From NCBI RefSeq assembly GCF_003335505.1, contig NZ_QPEX01000017.1:1-64000 (forward strand): a DNA stretch of 64,000 nucleotides. Direction: 5' to 3'. Below are positions 8,474 to 17,695 of the stretch, piece by piece. The stretch is from Bremerella cremea. Its GTDB lineage: Bacteria > Planctomycetota > Planctomycetia > Pirellulales > Pirellulaceae. The notes beneath the pieces were generated by a model. The model was given only the letters and a program-made list of their open reading frames with translations. It was not told where the DNA came from and made no database searches. Positions within the stretch are counted from its first letter, which is position 1, and the number at the start of each line of letters is the position of its first letter. Both the position numbers and the translations under genes were made by a program.

Positions 8474-9680
8474 TTGGTGTCTCCTTTTTACCGGTTTGGG
8501 GTTCCGTGGCTGGGGAAGGTGAAATCGGTTCCAAGCCCAGCATTTCTCTTAGCCGGTTGTTGACCACCTCGCCTCCTTGAGTGGCAATCGTACCGGAGAC
8601 AATGGCGTCGTCCATGTTCAGGTGAAGTTGGTTGTCCTGCACCATGTTCAGAAGAAACTTCGTGATATTGTTCGAGAACATCTGACTGGCATGGTTAGGA
8701 ATCTCTGACGGTAAATTGGTTGGACCAAAGATCGTGATTCCCTCCAGGTCGATCTGCTGGTTGGCTTGGCTTGGTTCGATGTTGCCACCTCGTTCGGCTG
8801 CCAGGTCGATGGCGATACTGCCGGGGGCCATGCGTTTAATCCCTTCGGTGGTAACCAGTAGCGGGGATTTGCGACCTGGGATGGCGGCCGTGGTAATTAC
8901 CACGTCGTTGTCAGCACAGATTTCTCCCATGAATTCGCGTTGCTTTTGGTAGAACTCTTCCCCGAGATCTTTGGCATAGCCACCTTTGTCTTGAGCGCCT
9001 TCTGCAGCCAGTTGGAATTGGGCCGCTTTGGCCCCCAGGCTTTCAATTTGTTCGGCCGCTTCAGGGCGAACATCGTAAGCCGTGACGACCGCACCTAAGC
9101 GTTTGGCGGTGGCAATCGCCTGCAGGCCAGCCACGCCAGCCCCAATCACAAACACCTTAGCCGGCGAGAGAGTGCCCGCCGCTGTCATTAACATGGGGTA
9201 CATCTTCGGAAGGTGGACAGCCGCCAGAAGTACCGCACGGTATCCAGCGATAGTGGCCTGGGACGAGAGAACGTCCATGCTTTGAGCCCGGGTAATCCGG
9301 GGGATCATTTCCAGGGCAAACATATTTACCTGGCGATCGGCCACTTCTGAAAGAGCCGACAGATTGCCGAGCGGGTCCCACATGCCGACGACGACTTGAT
9401 TGGGCTTCATCCAATCGAGATCGGCCTTGCCTGCTTCTGGATTGGCACCGTAGCCACGAACCTGGAAGAGAATGTCTGCTTTCTCGAAAGCTTCCTGGCG
9501 AGAACCGACCAGTTGGGCCCCTTTGTCGAGGTAAAATTGATCGGGGAATCCGGCCGCGATGCCAGCTCCTTGTTCGATAAGGACGGTGGCTCCTGCTTTG
9601 GTGAGGGGGGGAATCGACGCCGGGACCAGGGCGACTCGCTTTTCACCGGGGAAATTTTCGCGTACGACACCAACAATCAT
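8463..9680 (-). CDS. pntAA: NAD(P) transhydrogenase subunit alpha-1 (NAD-binding)
   Basis: About 405 residues forming the soluble NAD(H)-binding domain of the transhydrogenase, related to alanine dehydrogenase. The N-terminus (MIVGVVRENFPGEKRVALVP) matches the family start. The Rossmann motif VIGAGVAGLQAIATAKRLGA and AYDVRPEA follow. The ATG was chosen over one 15 codons upstream because it fits the family N-terminus and has GGAGA upstream. The last about 25 residues are a Pro/Ser/Thr tail. It is the first gene of the pntAA-pntAB-pntB operon. Confidence 0.95.
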   Translation of the reverse strand: MIVGVVRENFPGEKRVALVPASIPPLTKAGATVLIEQGAGIAAGFPDQFYLDKGAQLVGSRQEAFEKADILFQVRGYGANPEAGKADLDWMKPNQVVVGMWDPLGNLSALSEVADRQVNMFALEMIPRITRAQSMDVLSSQATIAGYRAVLLAAVHLPKMYPMLMTAAGTLSPAKVFVIGAGVAGLQAIATAKRLGAVVTAYDVRPEAAEQIESLGAKAAQFQLAAEGAQDKGGYAKDLGEEFYQKQREFMGEICADNDVVITTAAIPGRKSPLLVTTEGIKRMAPGSIAIDLAAERGGNIEPSQANQQIDLEGITIFGPTNLPSEIPNHASQMFSNNITKFLLNMVQDNQLHLNMDDAIVSGTIATQGGEVVNNRLREMLGLEPISPSPATEPQTGKKETPSDS

Positions 9681-10177
9681 GATGGGCGTCTCCGGGGGGC
9701 TTGGGATGTCTGACAAGTTGTGCATTCATGGCAAGCCGTGCCCTCTTGCTGAGGGCCTTTTGTCCGGGGGCTTTCCACAAGGTGTGATGGTGAAGGGAAA
9801 TTGTCCCATAGCGATTCCGCCTTGAGAAGCGTGTTCAGCAGCTGGCTCAAGGATACGTGTTAGGGTAAGTGGAAAAGTTTAGCGGCAATGCCAGATAAAC
9901 CCCCTCTGGTTCCTCTATTAATCTATTGAGAAACAGCCAGAAGAGTCGAGCAAGGCAACAATCCCCAAGGTGAGTGCCAATTTCTAGGTTTGGACCCTTG
10001 TGAGGTTACCGGCCTCGCGGTAAGATACGTGTTTCTAATTTCCCCCAGCATGCCAATAGGGCGTGTAAAACCTTGCGGGGACTTAGGTTACGAAAGCCAC
10101 GCGGTTTTTGTGGTTCAAGCTTCTTCAGCGGCAAGCAGGAGGCCGGCTTGAGCCCCAGTAGTGAAATTAACAAAACG
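9681..10177. other. Leader region between pntAA and rplM
   Basis: About 500 bases separate the divergent transhydrogenase and ribosomal protein operons. It contains one plausible sigma70-type promoter (see the separate entry), leaving about 145 nt of untranslated leader before rplM. That leader is long enough for ribosomal-protein autoregulation, but no known leader structure was recognised. Nothing else coding is evident. Confidence 0.5.
9998..10026 (+). promoter_or_regulatory. Candidate sigma70 promoter for rplM-rpsI
   Basis: TTGTGA, a 17-nt spacer and TAAGAT resemble -35 and -10 elements, in the correct orientation about 150 nt before rplM. The assignment rests on sequence resemblance only. 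Confidence 0.4.
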
Positions 10178-10639
10178 ATGACGACCAAAACATTCTCAGC
10201 CAAACCTGGACAAGTCGAGCAGAAATGGTGGCTCGTCGACGGCGAAGATCAAATCGTCGGACGTTTGGCCAGCGACATCGCCGTGCGTCTGATGGGCAAG
10301 CATCGCCCCACCTACACCCCGCACGTCGACACCGGCGACTTCGTCATTGTCGTCAACGCTGAAAAAGTGAAGTTCAGCGGCACCAAATGGGAAAAGAAGC
10401 GTTATACCTGGTACACCGGTTACACGCGTCAGCGTAGCGAATCGGCTGCAGAACGTTTGGAATCGCATCCAGACGAAATCTTGCGTGAAGCCGTTCGCCG
10501 TATGCTTCCCAAGAACAAGCTCGCCACGAAGATGCTCAGCAAGCTGAAGATCTTTGTCGGTCCCGATCACAATCATCAGGCCCAGAATCCAGAGAAGCTG
10601 GAAGGCCTGGGACAGGTTCGCCAGAAGAAACGCGACTAG
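10178..10639 (+). CDS. rplM: 50S ribosomal protein L13
   Basis: A 153-residue ribosomal protein of the large subunit, an early assembly protein binding 23S rRNA. Family signatures are WWLVDGEDQIVGRLASDIA near the start, GDFVIVVNAEKVKFSG and the C-terminal RRMLPKNKLATKMLSKLKIF. The start MTTKTFSAKPGQ was chosen because it fits the family and the upstream in-frame codons look non-coding. It precedes rpsI, the conserved bacterial arrangement. Confidence 0.97.
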   Translation: MTTKTFSAKPGQVEQKWWLVDGEDQIVGRLASDIAVRLMGKHRPTYTPHVDTGDFVIVVNAEKVKFSGTKWEKKRYTWYTGYTRQRSESAAERLESHPDEILREAVRRMLPKNKLATKMLSKLKIFVGPDHNHQAQNPEKLEGLGQVRQKKRD

Positions 10640-10646
10640 TCCTGGC

Positions 10647-10679
10647 GGTCGCGGTTGGATGAATCGCGACCCTGTTTTT
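10647..10679 (+). terminator. Hairpin with U-run between rplM and rpsI
   Basis: GGTCGCG pairs with CGCGACC across an 11-nt loop and is followed after three bases by TTTTT. Placed inside a ribosomal operon, it may act as a partial terminator or mRNA processing/stability element that adjusts the L13:S9 ratio. Confidence 0.4.
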
Positions 10680-10721
10680 GATTTCTCCCCGAACATTTCT
10701 GGTCAATAGAGTTAGCAAGTT

Positions 10722-11225
10722 ATGTCGACTGCGGATCCTCAAACCGAAGACGTGCAAGCAGAAGTTGCCGTGGAAACCACCACCACCGAAGTGGCCGAGC
10801 CGGCACCGGTTAAGCACATTGAGAAGACTGACCCCAAGACGGGTGAGCACCTCGGCACGGGGCGTCGTAAGTCGAGCGTCGCTCGCGTTCGTATCAAGCC
10901 GGGTTCCGGTAAGATCGTGATCAACGATCGTGAACTGAACGAATACTTCCCGCACGAACAAGACCAGAACGCTGTCATGGCTCCGCTTCGCGATAGCGGT
11001 TACGACAGCAAGGTTGACGTCCGTATCCTGGTCACCGGTGGTGGTCCGACCGGCCAGTCAGGTGCTTGCCGCATGGGCTTGGGCCGTGCGCTGCTGAGCA
11101 TGGATCCGGAAGTTGGTCACCAGCTGAAAGACAATGGTCACCTGACCCGCGATAGCCGTATGAAGGAACGTAAGAAGTACGGTCTGCACGGTGCCCGTCG
11201 CGGTACTCAGTTCTCGAAGCGTTAA
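10722..11225 (+). CDS. rpsI: 30S ribosomal protein S9 with acidic N-terminal extension
   Basis: A 167-residue small-subunit protein whose C-terminal tail contacts P-site tRNA. The conserved core begins near residue 46 (GTGRRKSSVARVRIKPG) and ends in the expected basic tail (RMKERKKYGLHGARRGTQFSKR, without a break). The first about 45 residues are an extra acidic, Thr/Glu/Val-rich extension absent from typical 130-residue S9 proteins. It is co-directional with rplM, 82 nt downstream, with a hairpin between. Confidence 0.95.
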   Translation: MSTADPQTEDVQAEVAVETTTTEVAEPAPVKHIEKTDPKTGEHLGTGRRKSSVARVRIKPGSGKIVINDRELNEYFPHEQDQNAVMAPLRDSGYDSKVDVRILVTGGGPTGQSGACRMGLGRALLSMDPEVGHQLKDNGHLTRDSRMKERKKYGLHGARRGTQFSKR

Positions 11226-11253
11226 TCGCCGAGACGACAATTGGAACATCGAA

Positions 11254-11284
11254 GAGAGCCTTGTCTGCGGACGAGGCTCTTTTT
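11254..11284 (+). terminator. Rho-independent terminator after rpsI
   Basis: An 11-bp stem (AGAGCCTTGTC/GACGAGGCTCT, one wobble pair) with a 5-nt loop is followed by TTTT. It ends the rplM-rpsI transcript. Confidence 0.85.
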
Positions 11285-11331
11285 GCGTGCGCTGTGTGAT
11301 CTTCGTGGCTCTTTGCGGGAGGTGCTCGGTT

Positions 11332-11823
11332 ATGGCAATTCAATTCGATCGGGATGGTCTTGGGCGGATTAGGTATCGGGGAACCGGCTTAAGCGAATGT
11401 TCACGAATCGAAGAAAAGCGGTACCAGGTTCTCGAAATGCCATACGCGGTTGTTGAATGGGTGGAACGATACGTGATTTTTCCACCGCTTCCTCCCTATG
11501 TCGAAGATGACGAGGAGGTTTCTAGGCCTCAGACTTGCCCACGATGCTGGCGTTTGATTGTTGTTAGCGACCCTGGGTTCTCGTATTGTACGAATTGCTT
11601 TGGCGTGCTTTGCGTGACCGATGCGTTGGAAATTCTGCAAGTGACTCCGCATCCTTTTCATTGCCCGGACTGTCATGGGGCGTTGGAGGAAAAAGATTGC
11701 GAGTCTACGGGTGACGGTTACGTGTTCTGCCATCTTTGCGGCTGCCTATTTATTGGTAGCGACGTGCAGCCAGATGGCGTTCAGTTGGTTGGGCCTGGCG
11801 AAGATGAATTCTGGCCGTACTGA
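11332..11823 (+). CDS. Zinc-ribbon-rich hypothetical protein
   Basis: A 163-residue soluble protein with three pairs of CxxC-type knuckles in its C-terminal half (CPRC, CTNC, CPDC, CHLCG), which would bind one or two structural zinc ions. The N-terminal about 60 residues have no recognisable domain (FDRDGLGRIRYRGTGLSE). The start was chosen at the ATG behind GGGAGG; upstream in-frame codons overlap the rpsI terminator. It is separated from rpsI by that terminator, so probably expressed on its own. Nucleic acid binding is possible but not shown. Confidence 0.75.
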   Translation: MAIQFDRDGLGRIRYRGTGLSECSRIEEKRYQVLEMPYAVVEWVERYVIFPPLPPYVEDDEEVSRPQTCPRCWRLIVVSDPGFSYCTNCFGVLCVTDALEILQVTPHPFHCPDCHGALEEKDCESTGDGYVFCHLCGCLFIGSDVQPDGVQLVGPGEDEFWPY

Positions 11824-11846
11824 GTCGCCTGGGGTTTGTCAGGTCG

Positions 11847-12914
11847 TTAGAAGGTCTCGATATACCCAAGCCGGGCTGCCGTAGCTAGGTCGTCTAGCCA
11901 GCTTTCGACTAGCGTAGCGATATTCGCATTCGCGTCGAGTTGAATTTCGGCTTCGGAGCAGCGCTGTAAGCAGGCGGCGGCTCCATCCAGGCCGGCAGGA
12001 ATCGCCATGGCGGCCGTTCGTAGTGCTGGGTCTTGCGAAGCCTCTTGGCTGGCTGCCAATGACAGGGGAATAAGCTGGTTGCGATAAAAGTCGGCGGCCA
12101 GCTCGATTAGGTGAGACAACGCTTCGCGCTTTTTCGGGGCGTCGTCTCCCATTTTCTGAAGGTAGTCGGCAATATCTTTGGCCAATTGCACACTGTGAAA
12201 GTCGCGTTTGGCCAGACTGCTCAACAGAACCTCAGCAATCCCTTGCAGGCTATCATCGCGAAGCTGATCGGCACGGGCCAGGCTTCCTTTGCTTTGCTGG
12301 GCCAGCTTTTGGGCGGCTGCTTCGTCGCTGACCCATTCTAAATCGAGCAACAGCTTGGCTACCACATCGTCGGGAAGGGGAGCGAAACGGAGGATCTGGC
12401 AGCGTGAGCGAATTGTCGGAAGCTGACGCTGTTCGCTTTGACTAATCAAGATGATGACGCTATCGGCAGGGGGTTCTTCTAGCGTTTTCAGCAGGCAGTT
12501 CGCCCCTTCCTGGTTCAGATCGTCAGCATCGTCCAGGATGGCGACTTTGCGTTGTCCGCGAAAAGGACGCATGGCAATGTCGTGGCAAAGGCCAGCTTCC
12601 ATGCGATGCTGCCCGTCGCCAATCAGCAGTTCGATCGGAATGCGGGTTTTGTCTTTCGGACGCGAGACGGTCAGCAAGTCTGGGTGCGTCAGGGCGTCGA
12701 CCTGTTTGCAGTCTTCGCAATTACCGCAGGGGCGCATGTGATAGGCGGGAACGTTCTGGCAAAGGAGCGTTTTGGCCAGCATCAAAGCAAATTTTCGCTT
12801 GCCAATCGAGGCAGGCCCCACAAACAGAAACGTGCTGGCGAGACGATTCTTACTGAGGGCCGTAGCGAACATCTCGCGAATTCGATCGTGCCCCAAGATG
12901 TCGTCCCAATTCAT
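11847..12914 (-). CDS. holB: DNA polymerase III delta' subunit
   Basis: A 355-residue AAA+ clamp-loader subunit. It has a P-loop-like GPASIGKRKF whose usual Ser/Thr is Arg, as is normal for the non-hydrolysing delta' subunit. A zinc module follows (CGNCEDC), then the Walker B region ILDDADDLN and the arginine-finger motif IRSRCQ. The C-terminal collar is divergent. Its ATG overlaps the tmk stop by 4 nt (ATGA), a classic tmk-holB coupling. Confidence 0.93.
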   Translation of the reverse strand: MNWDDILGHDRIREMFATALSKNRLASTFLFVGPASIGKRKFALMLAKTLLCQNVPAYHMRPCGNCEDCKQVDALTHPDLLTVSRPKDKTRIPIELLIGDGQHRMEAGLCHDIAMRPFRGQRKVAILDDADDLNQEGANCLLKTLEEPPADSVIILISQSEQRQLPTIRSRCQILRFAPLPDDVVAKLLLDLEWVSDEAAAQKLAQQSKGSLARADQLRDDSLQGIAEVLLSSLAKRDFHSVQLAKDIADYLQKMGDDAPKKREALSHLIELAADFYRNQLIPLSLAASQEASQDPALRTAAMAIPAGLDGAAACLQRCSEAEIQLDANANIATLVESWLDDLATAARLGYIETF

Positions 12915-13552
12915 CGAGCCAACTCCTTTAGCCGCTTTGTAACCGCCGAGCGGATGGCTGTTTGGATTGCATCAATCGATTGGGCAGCATCGACCACCAC
13001 CACGTGCGGGTAGACTTCGGCTTCTTTGAGGAAACCTTCTCGCACGCGGTGCATAAAGGCCACCCCTTTGGCTTCCATTCGGTCGAGATTCTTACCCAGG
13101 CGAGGGAAAGCAACGTCTTCAGGAAGATCTAACAGGATGGTCAGATCGGGCATTACGTGGTCGACGGCCACTTTGCCAACGCTACGTACGTCTTCTAGCT
13201 CGAGTCCGGAGGCATGCCCTTGGTAAGCGATATTCGCCAATAGGTAACGATCGCACAAAACCGTCTTGCCAGCCGCTATGGCCGGACGAACGACATCGTC
13301 CACCAATTGAGCCCGGGCTGCCATGTACAAAAGCATTTCGGTTCGCGGATGCAGATCAAGCTCTTTACGATGCAGCAGCAAGTCGCGCACGCGCTCTCCA
13401 GCCTCGGTCGTACCAGGATCACGGCACAGGACCACATCGTGTCCTTGCTCGCCAAGCCACTGGGTCAACAGGTCGCGCTGCGTCGATTTGCCTGCACCAT
13501 CGATACCATCGAAGGAGAGGAATAATGGGCGTACTGCATTGGTTTGGGTCAT
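12911..13552 (-). CDS. tmk: Thymidylate kinase
   Basis: A 213-residue nucleoside monophosphate kinase converting dTMP to dTDP with ATP. The P-loop is FDGIDGAGKSTQ at about 14-25, the DR(Y/H) motif is CDRYLLANIAYQG, and the substrate-binding Arg lies in LCRDPGTTEAGERVRDLLL. Length is typical. It is first in the tmk-holB operon. Confidence 0.97.
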   Translation of the reverse strand: MTQTNAVRPLFLSFDGIDGAGKSTQRDLLTQWLGEQGHDVVLCRDPGTTEAGERVRDLLLHRKELDLHPRTEMLLYMAARAQLVDDVVRPAIAAGKTVLCDRYLLANIAYQGHASGLELEDVRSVGKVAVDHVMPDLTILLDLPEDVAFPRLGKNLDRMEAKGVAFMHRVREGFLKEAEVYPHVVVVDAAQSIDAIQTAIRSAVTKRLKELAR

Positions 13553-13785
13553 GCCTCGGATTGTAAAGGAGCCAAGCCGGACGGCAAAGGATAGAAACGA
13601 AGATTCGATTTATTGATCACATGCGCAAGGAATCCACGCTTTATTGATGTCTGCGCCGGTAATCCAACATAGCAACGGACCGTTTTGCCACGATTACCGG
13701 GCCTTCCGTTGATCGCCTCTGGTGGATCGCTGACGCAGACGTCAATCGGGGCCCCAAGATTGGTGAATTGAAAGGCACCAAAGAA

Positions 13786-14757
13786 CTAGGACTGGTAGTT
13801 CTCGATGATTTTACGAGCGTGATCGGCAATCAGTTCTTTTAACGAGTCGGGTTGCAGCACCTTGGCCCGGCTCCCGTAGCCAAGGATCCACCAACTGATT
13901 TCACGAATCCCGGAAACGGTGACTTCGTAATTGATGCTGCCGTCGTCGTTCCAGTGAACCTGTTGCGTCTTGTGCCACTGGACTTCTGCCACGTTTTGGG
14001 CGACCAGCGGATCGAAGCGAATAACGATCTGTTGATCCGGGCCAGGCTCGGGGATCATGTGCCAGGCGTTACGAAGGAAGCGATCGACCTGGAAGTTCTG
14101 GGGAATCTCGAACGTGTCGTCAAGCATCGTGATTTGTTCGATGCGGTTGACTTTAAATGTCCGCACAGCGCGGTGAATCGAGCTTCGACCGATGACGTAC
14201 CAACTGTGACGACTGAACAGCAGCTTATAGGGGGAAAGCTTGGTTTGAATCGTATCGCCATCAAAGATACTGTGGTACTCGATCCGCACGTTGCGGCGGT
14301 GCCCCGAGGCGTCGACGAGCGTTTGGTAGGCCGAGTGGGCTTCTTCGGGTTGGTTAACTGGATTGAGTTTGATTTCTACCGAGTTCGAAATTTCACGAAG
14401 CTGCCGCTTCATGTGTTCCGGTAGGCTGTTTTCCAGCTTGGTAGCTGCGCGGCGAGCGGAAGAGTAGTAGGGCAGCCCGGTGCCGTCACCTAGTTCGTGG
14501 CACAAGACCATTACCGAGAGGGCTTCTTCCGAGCTTAAGTTGGTGGGGGCAAGGAAGTAAGTTTCAGGGATGTGAAACCGGCTACCTTCAGAATCGAAAG
14601 CGAGCGGCACGCCGGCCGCTCGCAAAGTTTCCAGGTCTCGAAAGATTGTACGCCGGCTTACGCCGCACGCATCGGCCATCGAATTAACGTTTTGCGGCCT
14701 GCCACCCTGAAGAAGTTGCAGCAGTTTTAGCAGGCGTTGGATTTTGGCCAGATTCAT
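13786..14757 (-). CDS. HTH/WYL-domain transcriptional regulator
   Basis: A 323-residue regulator. The N-terminal winged helix (residues 1-60) has the HTH core CGVSRRTIFRDLETLRAAG. The WYL domain at about 150-220 includes the motif variant SWYVIGRS, and a WCX-like C-terminal region follows. WYL domains bind nucleic acid or nucleotide ligands, often in DNA-damage or defence control. The first 74 nt overlap the 3' end of the TolC-like gene in another frame, so the two genes are physically locked together and may be co-transcribed. No good ribosome site is visible. Confidence 0.9.
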   Translation of the reverse strand: MNLAKIQRLLKLLQLLQGGRPQNVNSMADACGVSRRTIFRDLETLRAAGVPLAFDSEGSRFHIPETYFLAPTNLSSEEALSVMVLCHELGDGTGLPYYSSARRAATKLENSLPEHMKRQLREISNSVEIKLNPVNQPEEAHSAYQTLVDASGHRRNVRIEYHSIFDGDTIQTKLSPYKLLFSRHSWYVIGRSSIHRAVRTFKVNRIEQITMLDDTFEIPQNFQVDRFLRNAWHMIPEPGPDQQIVIRFDPLVAQNVAEVQWHKTQQVHWNDDGSINYEVTVSGIREISWWILGYGSRAKVLQPDSLKELIADHARKIIENYQS

Positions 14758-16981
14758 GCGAAGCAGACTCAGTGATGCGTCGCGAAGCAGACTTGGCAGC
14801 CGAGATCGGCTGTGGCGTGCTCTTTGATTCGCGGACTTCAGAAACCAATTTGGTTAGTCCTAGTTTATTCCAATCGAGCTCTGATTTCGATTGGGGCGAA
14901 CTACGAGCTACTTTGGTTGTGGTTGGTGGCTCTAGGCTAACCGCTTCTAACGATGTGGGCGTCTTAGCGGGAGTTGGTGTTTGGATTTCCTCACCATCTT
15001 CCGAGATCACATGGTCGTGGATGATCGTGCTATCTTCAGTGAAACCCAACCCGCTCGATCCTTGGGGAACTGGTCCGCGGCTGATAACCGCTGGGCGAGT
15101 GTAACCGTAGTCGATGTAGTGGCTGGCCGAGCGGCGTCGGGCATGCCCCTGGGCGTCGAAGTAAGCCTTTTCTGGCCATGGGCCTTCTGCCAGGTACACA
15201 CCGTTGTAATCGAGCAAGCTTCCCTTTCGCATGTGAACGTCCTTGATCGCGATGTTGTAGCCCACCAACGATTGGAAGTAAGCGATTTGAGCATCGCTAC
15301 GGCGACGCTGGGCATCGAGTAACAGGTCGAGCGTCACGGTACCGGTATCGTAGGCTGCTTGAACCGAATCGACTTCACGATCGGCAGCAATCAAACGGTT
15401 AAGGTTGGATTGAACCAAGTTGTAGTTCGAGTCGAGATCGCGGATGGTGTCGGTCAGCAGGTGCGAAACTTCCAGTTCCATATCTTCCATAACCGCTTTC
15501 GCTCGGGCGATTTGCAATTGGACATTGCGGACGCCAGCGAGTTCCTTGCGGAAGCCGATCGGCATCGAGAACTGAGCCCCGAGGGTGTATTCCTGAAAGT
15601 TGCCTTCCGTCAGCACGTCCCATGCTTTGCTGCCAACTTGGTTGAAGTTTTTGCCGTCGCGGTTACCGCTGATCAGTTGATCGCCCAGACCAAGGAAGCG
15701 GTACAAGCCGACCACGTCTAATTGAGGCAATAACTGGTTGCGGGCGGTGATCATTTCGATTTCCCGCTGCTTGATTCGCCAGCCTTGGCGGCGAAGTTCG
15801 GGGCTGCGGGCTAGGGCTTCGTTGTGGATATCGAACCAATCGAATTGCACCCAGGCGTCGGTTGGCTCGGTGGCCGGACGTATCAGTCTTCCATCGGTGG
15901 CGGCCAAGCCCATGAAGTAACGCAGGCTCCCTTCCGCTTTGTATAGGTCTCGCAAGGCACTTTCGGTGCGGCTGCGGAACTCGAAGTATTGTTGCATGGC
16001 CTGGGCTTCTTTTTCGGCCTCGCCCCCTTCGGCACCGTTGACCTTCAACGCATACACACGACGCCAAGTTACCAGGGCACTGTCGCGACCGATCTTAGCT
16101 GCTTCCAGATTGTGATAGGCGAAGTAGAGCTGCCAGTAGGCTTCTTCCACGTCGCTGACCAGGTTGCGGATATTGGTCTCGAAGTCAGCAATGCTAACGT
16201 CTTCTCGGATACGAGCCAGCATCACATTCACGCGATTGACCTGAACGCCGCTGCCTCGCAACAACGGATGGCGAGCTTCCATTTCAACGTTCGCCAACCA
16301 CGAGCTAGGGTAGATCAAGCTGGTTCGGTTGTTGTAATCGTAGGTGTTGTTTTGTCGCAAAAACCAACGCGTACCGGTGGCAGCCTTCTTGGTCAATTCC
16401 AGATTGCCGGTGAACAGGTTCTGGCCAAACTGGGAGACGAAGAACGGGTTGCCGGTCTGGTAGTTTTGCGGACGGTCGACGCGGTCCCAGTTGAAGTTGG
16501 CGTTCATCTGAGCATCGAATTCAGACAAAGCTGCTTCAACGCCGAACTGGGGATCGGTCGAAACCAAGGCTGGATCGTAGATCGTCGGAATGGCATCGTT
16601 TCGCACTGTTAGCGAAGTCGGAATGGCATCCGATGTCAGAGTCGTGCCTGGGATCACCCGGAACACGGCATTACCGCCAGCGGTGCGGATGGCCTTGCTG
16701 TTCTTCAGCGAATTGGCGACCGCTTCCTCAAGGCTTAGGTTCCAAATCTTCGATTCGTCCATCTCGAATGGATCGGAAATCGTAAATGGAGCCTCAGAAT
16801 TCTCCACCTCGGTGAGGCGATCGTGATCGACATCGGCGTATTCGATGTCGGTTGCCTTATCTAAATAGAGGCTCAGGTCCCCCGACTCTTTAAAGTAAAA
16901 TGGTTGAGTCGGTTGGCAGCCCGTAAAGATCATGGTGCCAATTAGCACAAGTATCCAGGCTTTATGGAACTGGGTTTTCAT
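14684..16981 (-). CDS. TolC-family outer membrane efflux lipoprotein
   Basis: About 765 residues. The start MKTQFHKAWILVLIGTMIFT precedes lipobox Cys22 (FTGC), giving a lipid anchor. The middle (about 90-620) has the long periplasmic helices of outer membrane efflux proteins, such as VSDVEEAYWQLYFAYHNLEAAK and YDTGTVTLDLLLDAQRRRSDAQ. The N- and C-terminal about 100 residues are lineage-specific, and the tail is Ser/Pro/Ala-rich. No RND pump or membrane-fusion partner is adjacent. The end overlaps the WYL regulator. Confidence 0.9.
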   Translation of the reverse strand: MKTQFHKAWILVLIGTMIFTGCQPTQPFYFKESGDLSLYLDKATDIEYADVDHDRLTEVENSEAPFTISDPFEMDESKIWNLSLEEAVANSLKNSKAIRTAGGNAVFRVIPGTTLTSDAIPTSLTVRNDAIPTIYDPALVSTDPQFGVEAALSEFDAQMNANFNWDRVDRPQNYQTGNPFFVSQFGQNLFTGNLELTKKAATGTRWFLRQNNTYDYNNRTSLIYPSSWLANVEMEARHPLLRGSGVQVNRVNVMLARIREDVSIADFETNIRNLVSDVEEAYWQLYFAYHNLEAAKIGRDSALVTWRRVYALKVNGAEGGEAEKEAQAMQQYFEFRSRTESALRDLYKAEGSLRYFMGLAATDGRLIRPATEPTDAWVQFDWFDIHNEALARSPELRRQGWRIKQREIEMITARNQLLPQLDVVGLYRFLGLGDQLISGNRDGKNFNQVGSKAWDVLTEGNFQEYTLGAQFSMPIGFRKELAGVRNVQLQIARAKAVMEDMELEVSHLLTDTIRDLDSNYNLVQSNLNRLIAADREVDSVQAAYDTGTVTLDLLLDAQRRRSDAQIAYFQSLVGYNIAIKDVHMRKGSLLDYNGVYLAEGPWPEKAYFDAQGHARRRSASHYIDYGYTRPAVISRGPVPQGSSGLGFTEDSTIIHDHVISEDGEEIQTPTPAKTPTSLEAVSLEPPTTTKVARSSPQSKSELDWNKLGLTKLVSEVRESKSTPQPISAAKSASRRITESASHESGQNPTPAKTAATSSGWQAAKR

Positions 16982-17399
16982 GGGATACCGAGTCCTGATT
17001 TGTTCCATGCGCGTCCGTGCGCACTTCACTTCGGAGGAAGTAAGTCTCTGCTAGTAAACATGCCGGCCTTTTCGACCGTTCATGCTGAATCAATTGTCTC
17101 TCGGCCCCCCCGAGACTGAGTTGCCCTGATGTCGGTAAGCTTGCGCACTAACATGAGAAAACTCAGCACTACTGGTATCGTCGAGCTAATCGTCAAACTT
17201 TGAGGAAATTGTGTGATCCGCAAAGTTTTACTTCTTGTTGGCAGCAGTGCTGGCAATTTTTGGCCAGACGTGGTCTTTCCTTGGCGGCGGAATGAGGCAA
17301 GATGAGAGAAGGCGATCTCGCCTCAAGAGGCCATTTTTCCCGCGTTTTGTCGGTTGAAAGAAGAAGCCTGGATGACATTCTGTGTTGGAGAGAAGGCCG
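16982..17399. other. Intergenic region between divergent genes
   Basis: About 420 bases between the TolC-like lipoprotein and the small acidic protein. A small hairpin (TCTCGG/CCGAGA, loop of Cs) lies near 17099-17115. No clear promoter pair, RNA gene or ORF with a ribosome site was found; a 61-codon minus-strand ORF here lacks coding character. Confidence 0.5.
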
Positions 17400-17684
17400 A
17401 TGGAAACAGCGGAGCAGTTAAGGCAGCACGCTAGCGAGTTGCTAGAGATATTAGAGAAAGGAGAGCCCTTTTCTCCTGATGACCTGACTGAATTGGTAGC
17501 TCAGGTCGAGCTCTTTTGCGACCACTTCCCCCCTGGTGAGGAGATTCCTAGAGCCGTTTCTCGCTTACTGACTGAACTGGTGCCAGCGTTGGATGAGGCG
17601 AGTCAGCACTATAACTCTGCCGATGCCAATCGGATTCAGGAGACAGCGGCGAGCTTATTCGTGGTGATGCTGGAGAAGCTGTAA
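17400..17684 (+). CDS. Small acidic hypothetical protein
   Basis: A 94-residue, predominantly helical acidic protein (METAEQLRQHASELLEILEK, then FSPDDLTELVAQVELFCDHF). No signal peptide, membrane segment or known motif is visible. The ATG was chosen over an in-frame upstream start because the GGAGAGAAGG ribosome site is 3-12 nt before it. An imperfect terminator hairpin follows. Possibly a small regulatory or adaptor protein; function unknown. Confidence 0.7.
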   Translation: METAEQLRQHASELLEILEKGEPFSPDDLTELVAQVELFCDHFPPGEEIPRAVSRLLTELVPALDEASQHYNSADANRIQETAASLFVVMLEKL

Positions 17685-17695
17685 CCTTCAAGAAT

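Noticed and set aside
12780..12830. Loss of the Ser/Thr in the holB P-loop as a defect
   Set aside because: A degenerate P-loop is normal for delta' subunits, which do not hydrolyse ATP.
17193..17378. 61-codon minus-strand ORF in the tolC/small-gene gap
   Set aside because: Its composition is not protein-like and no ribosome site precedes it.
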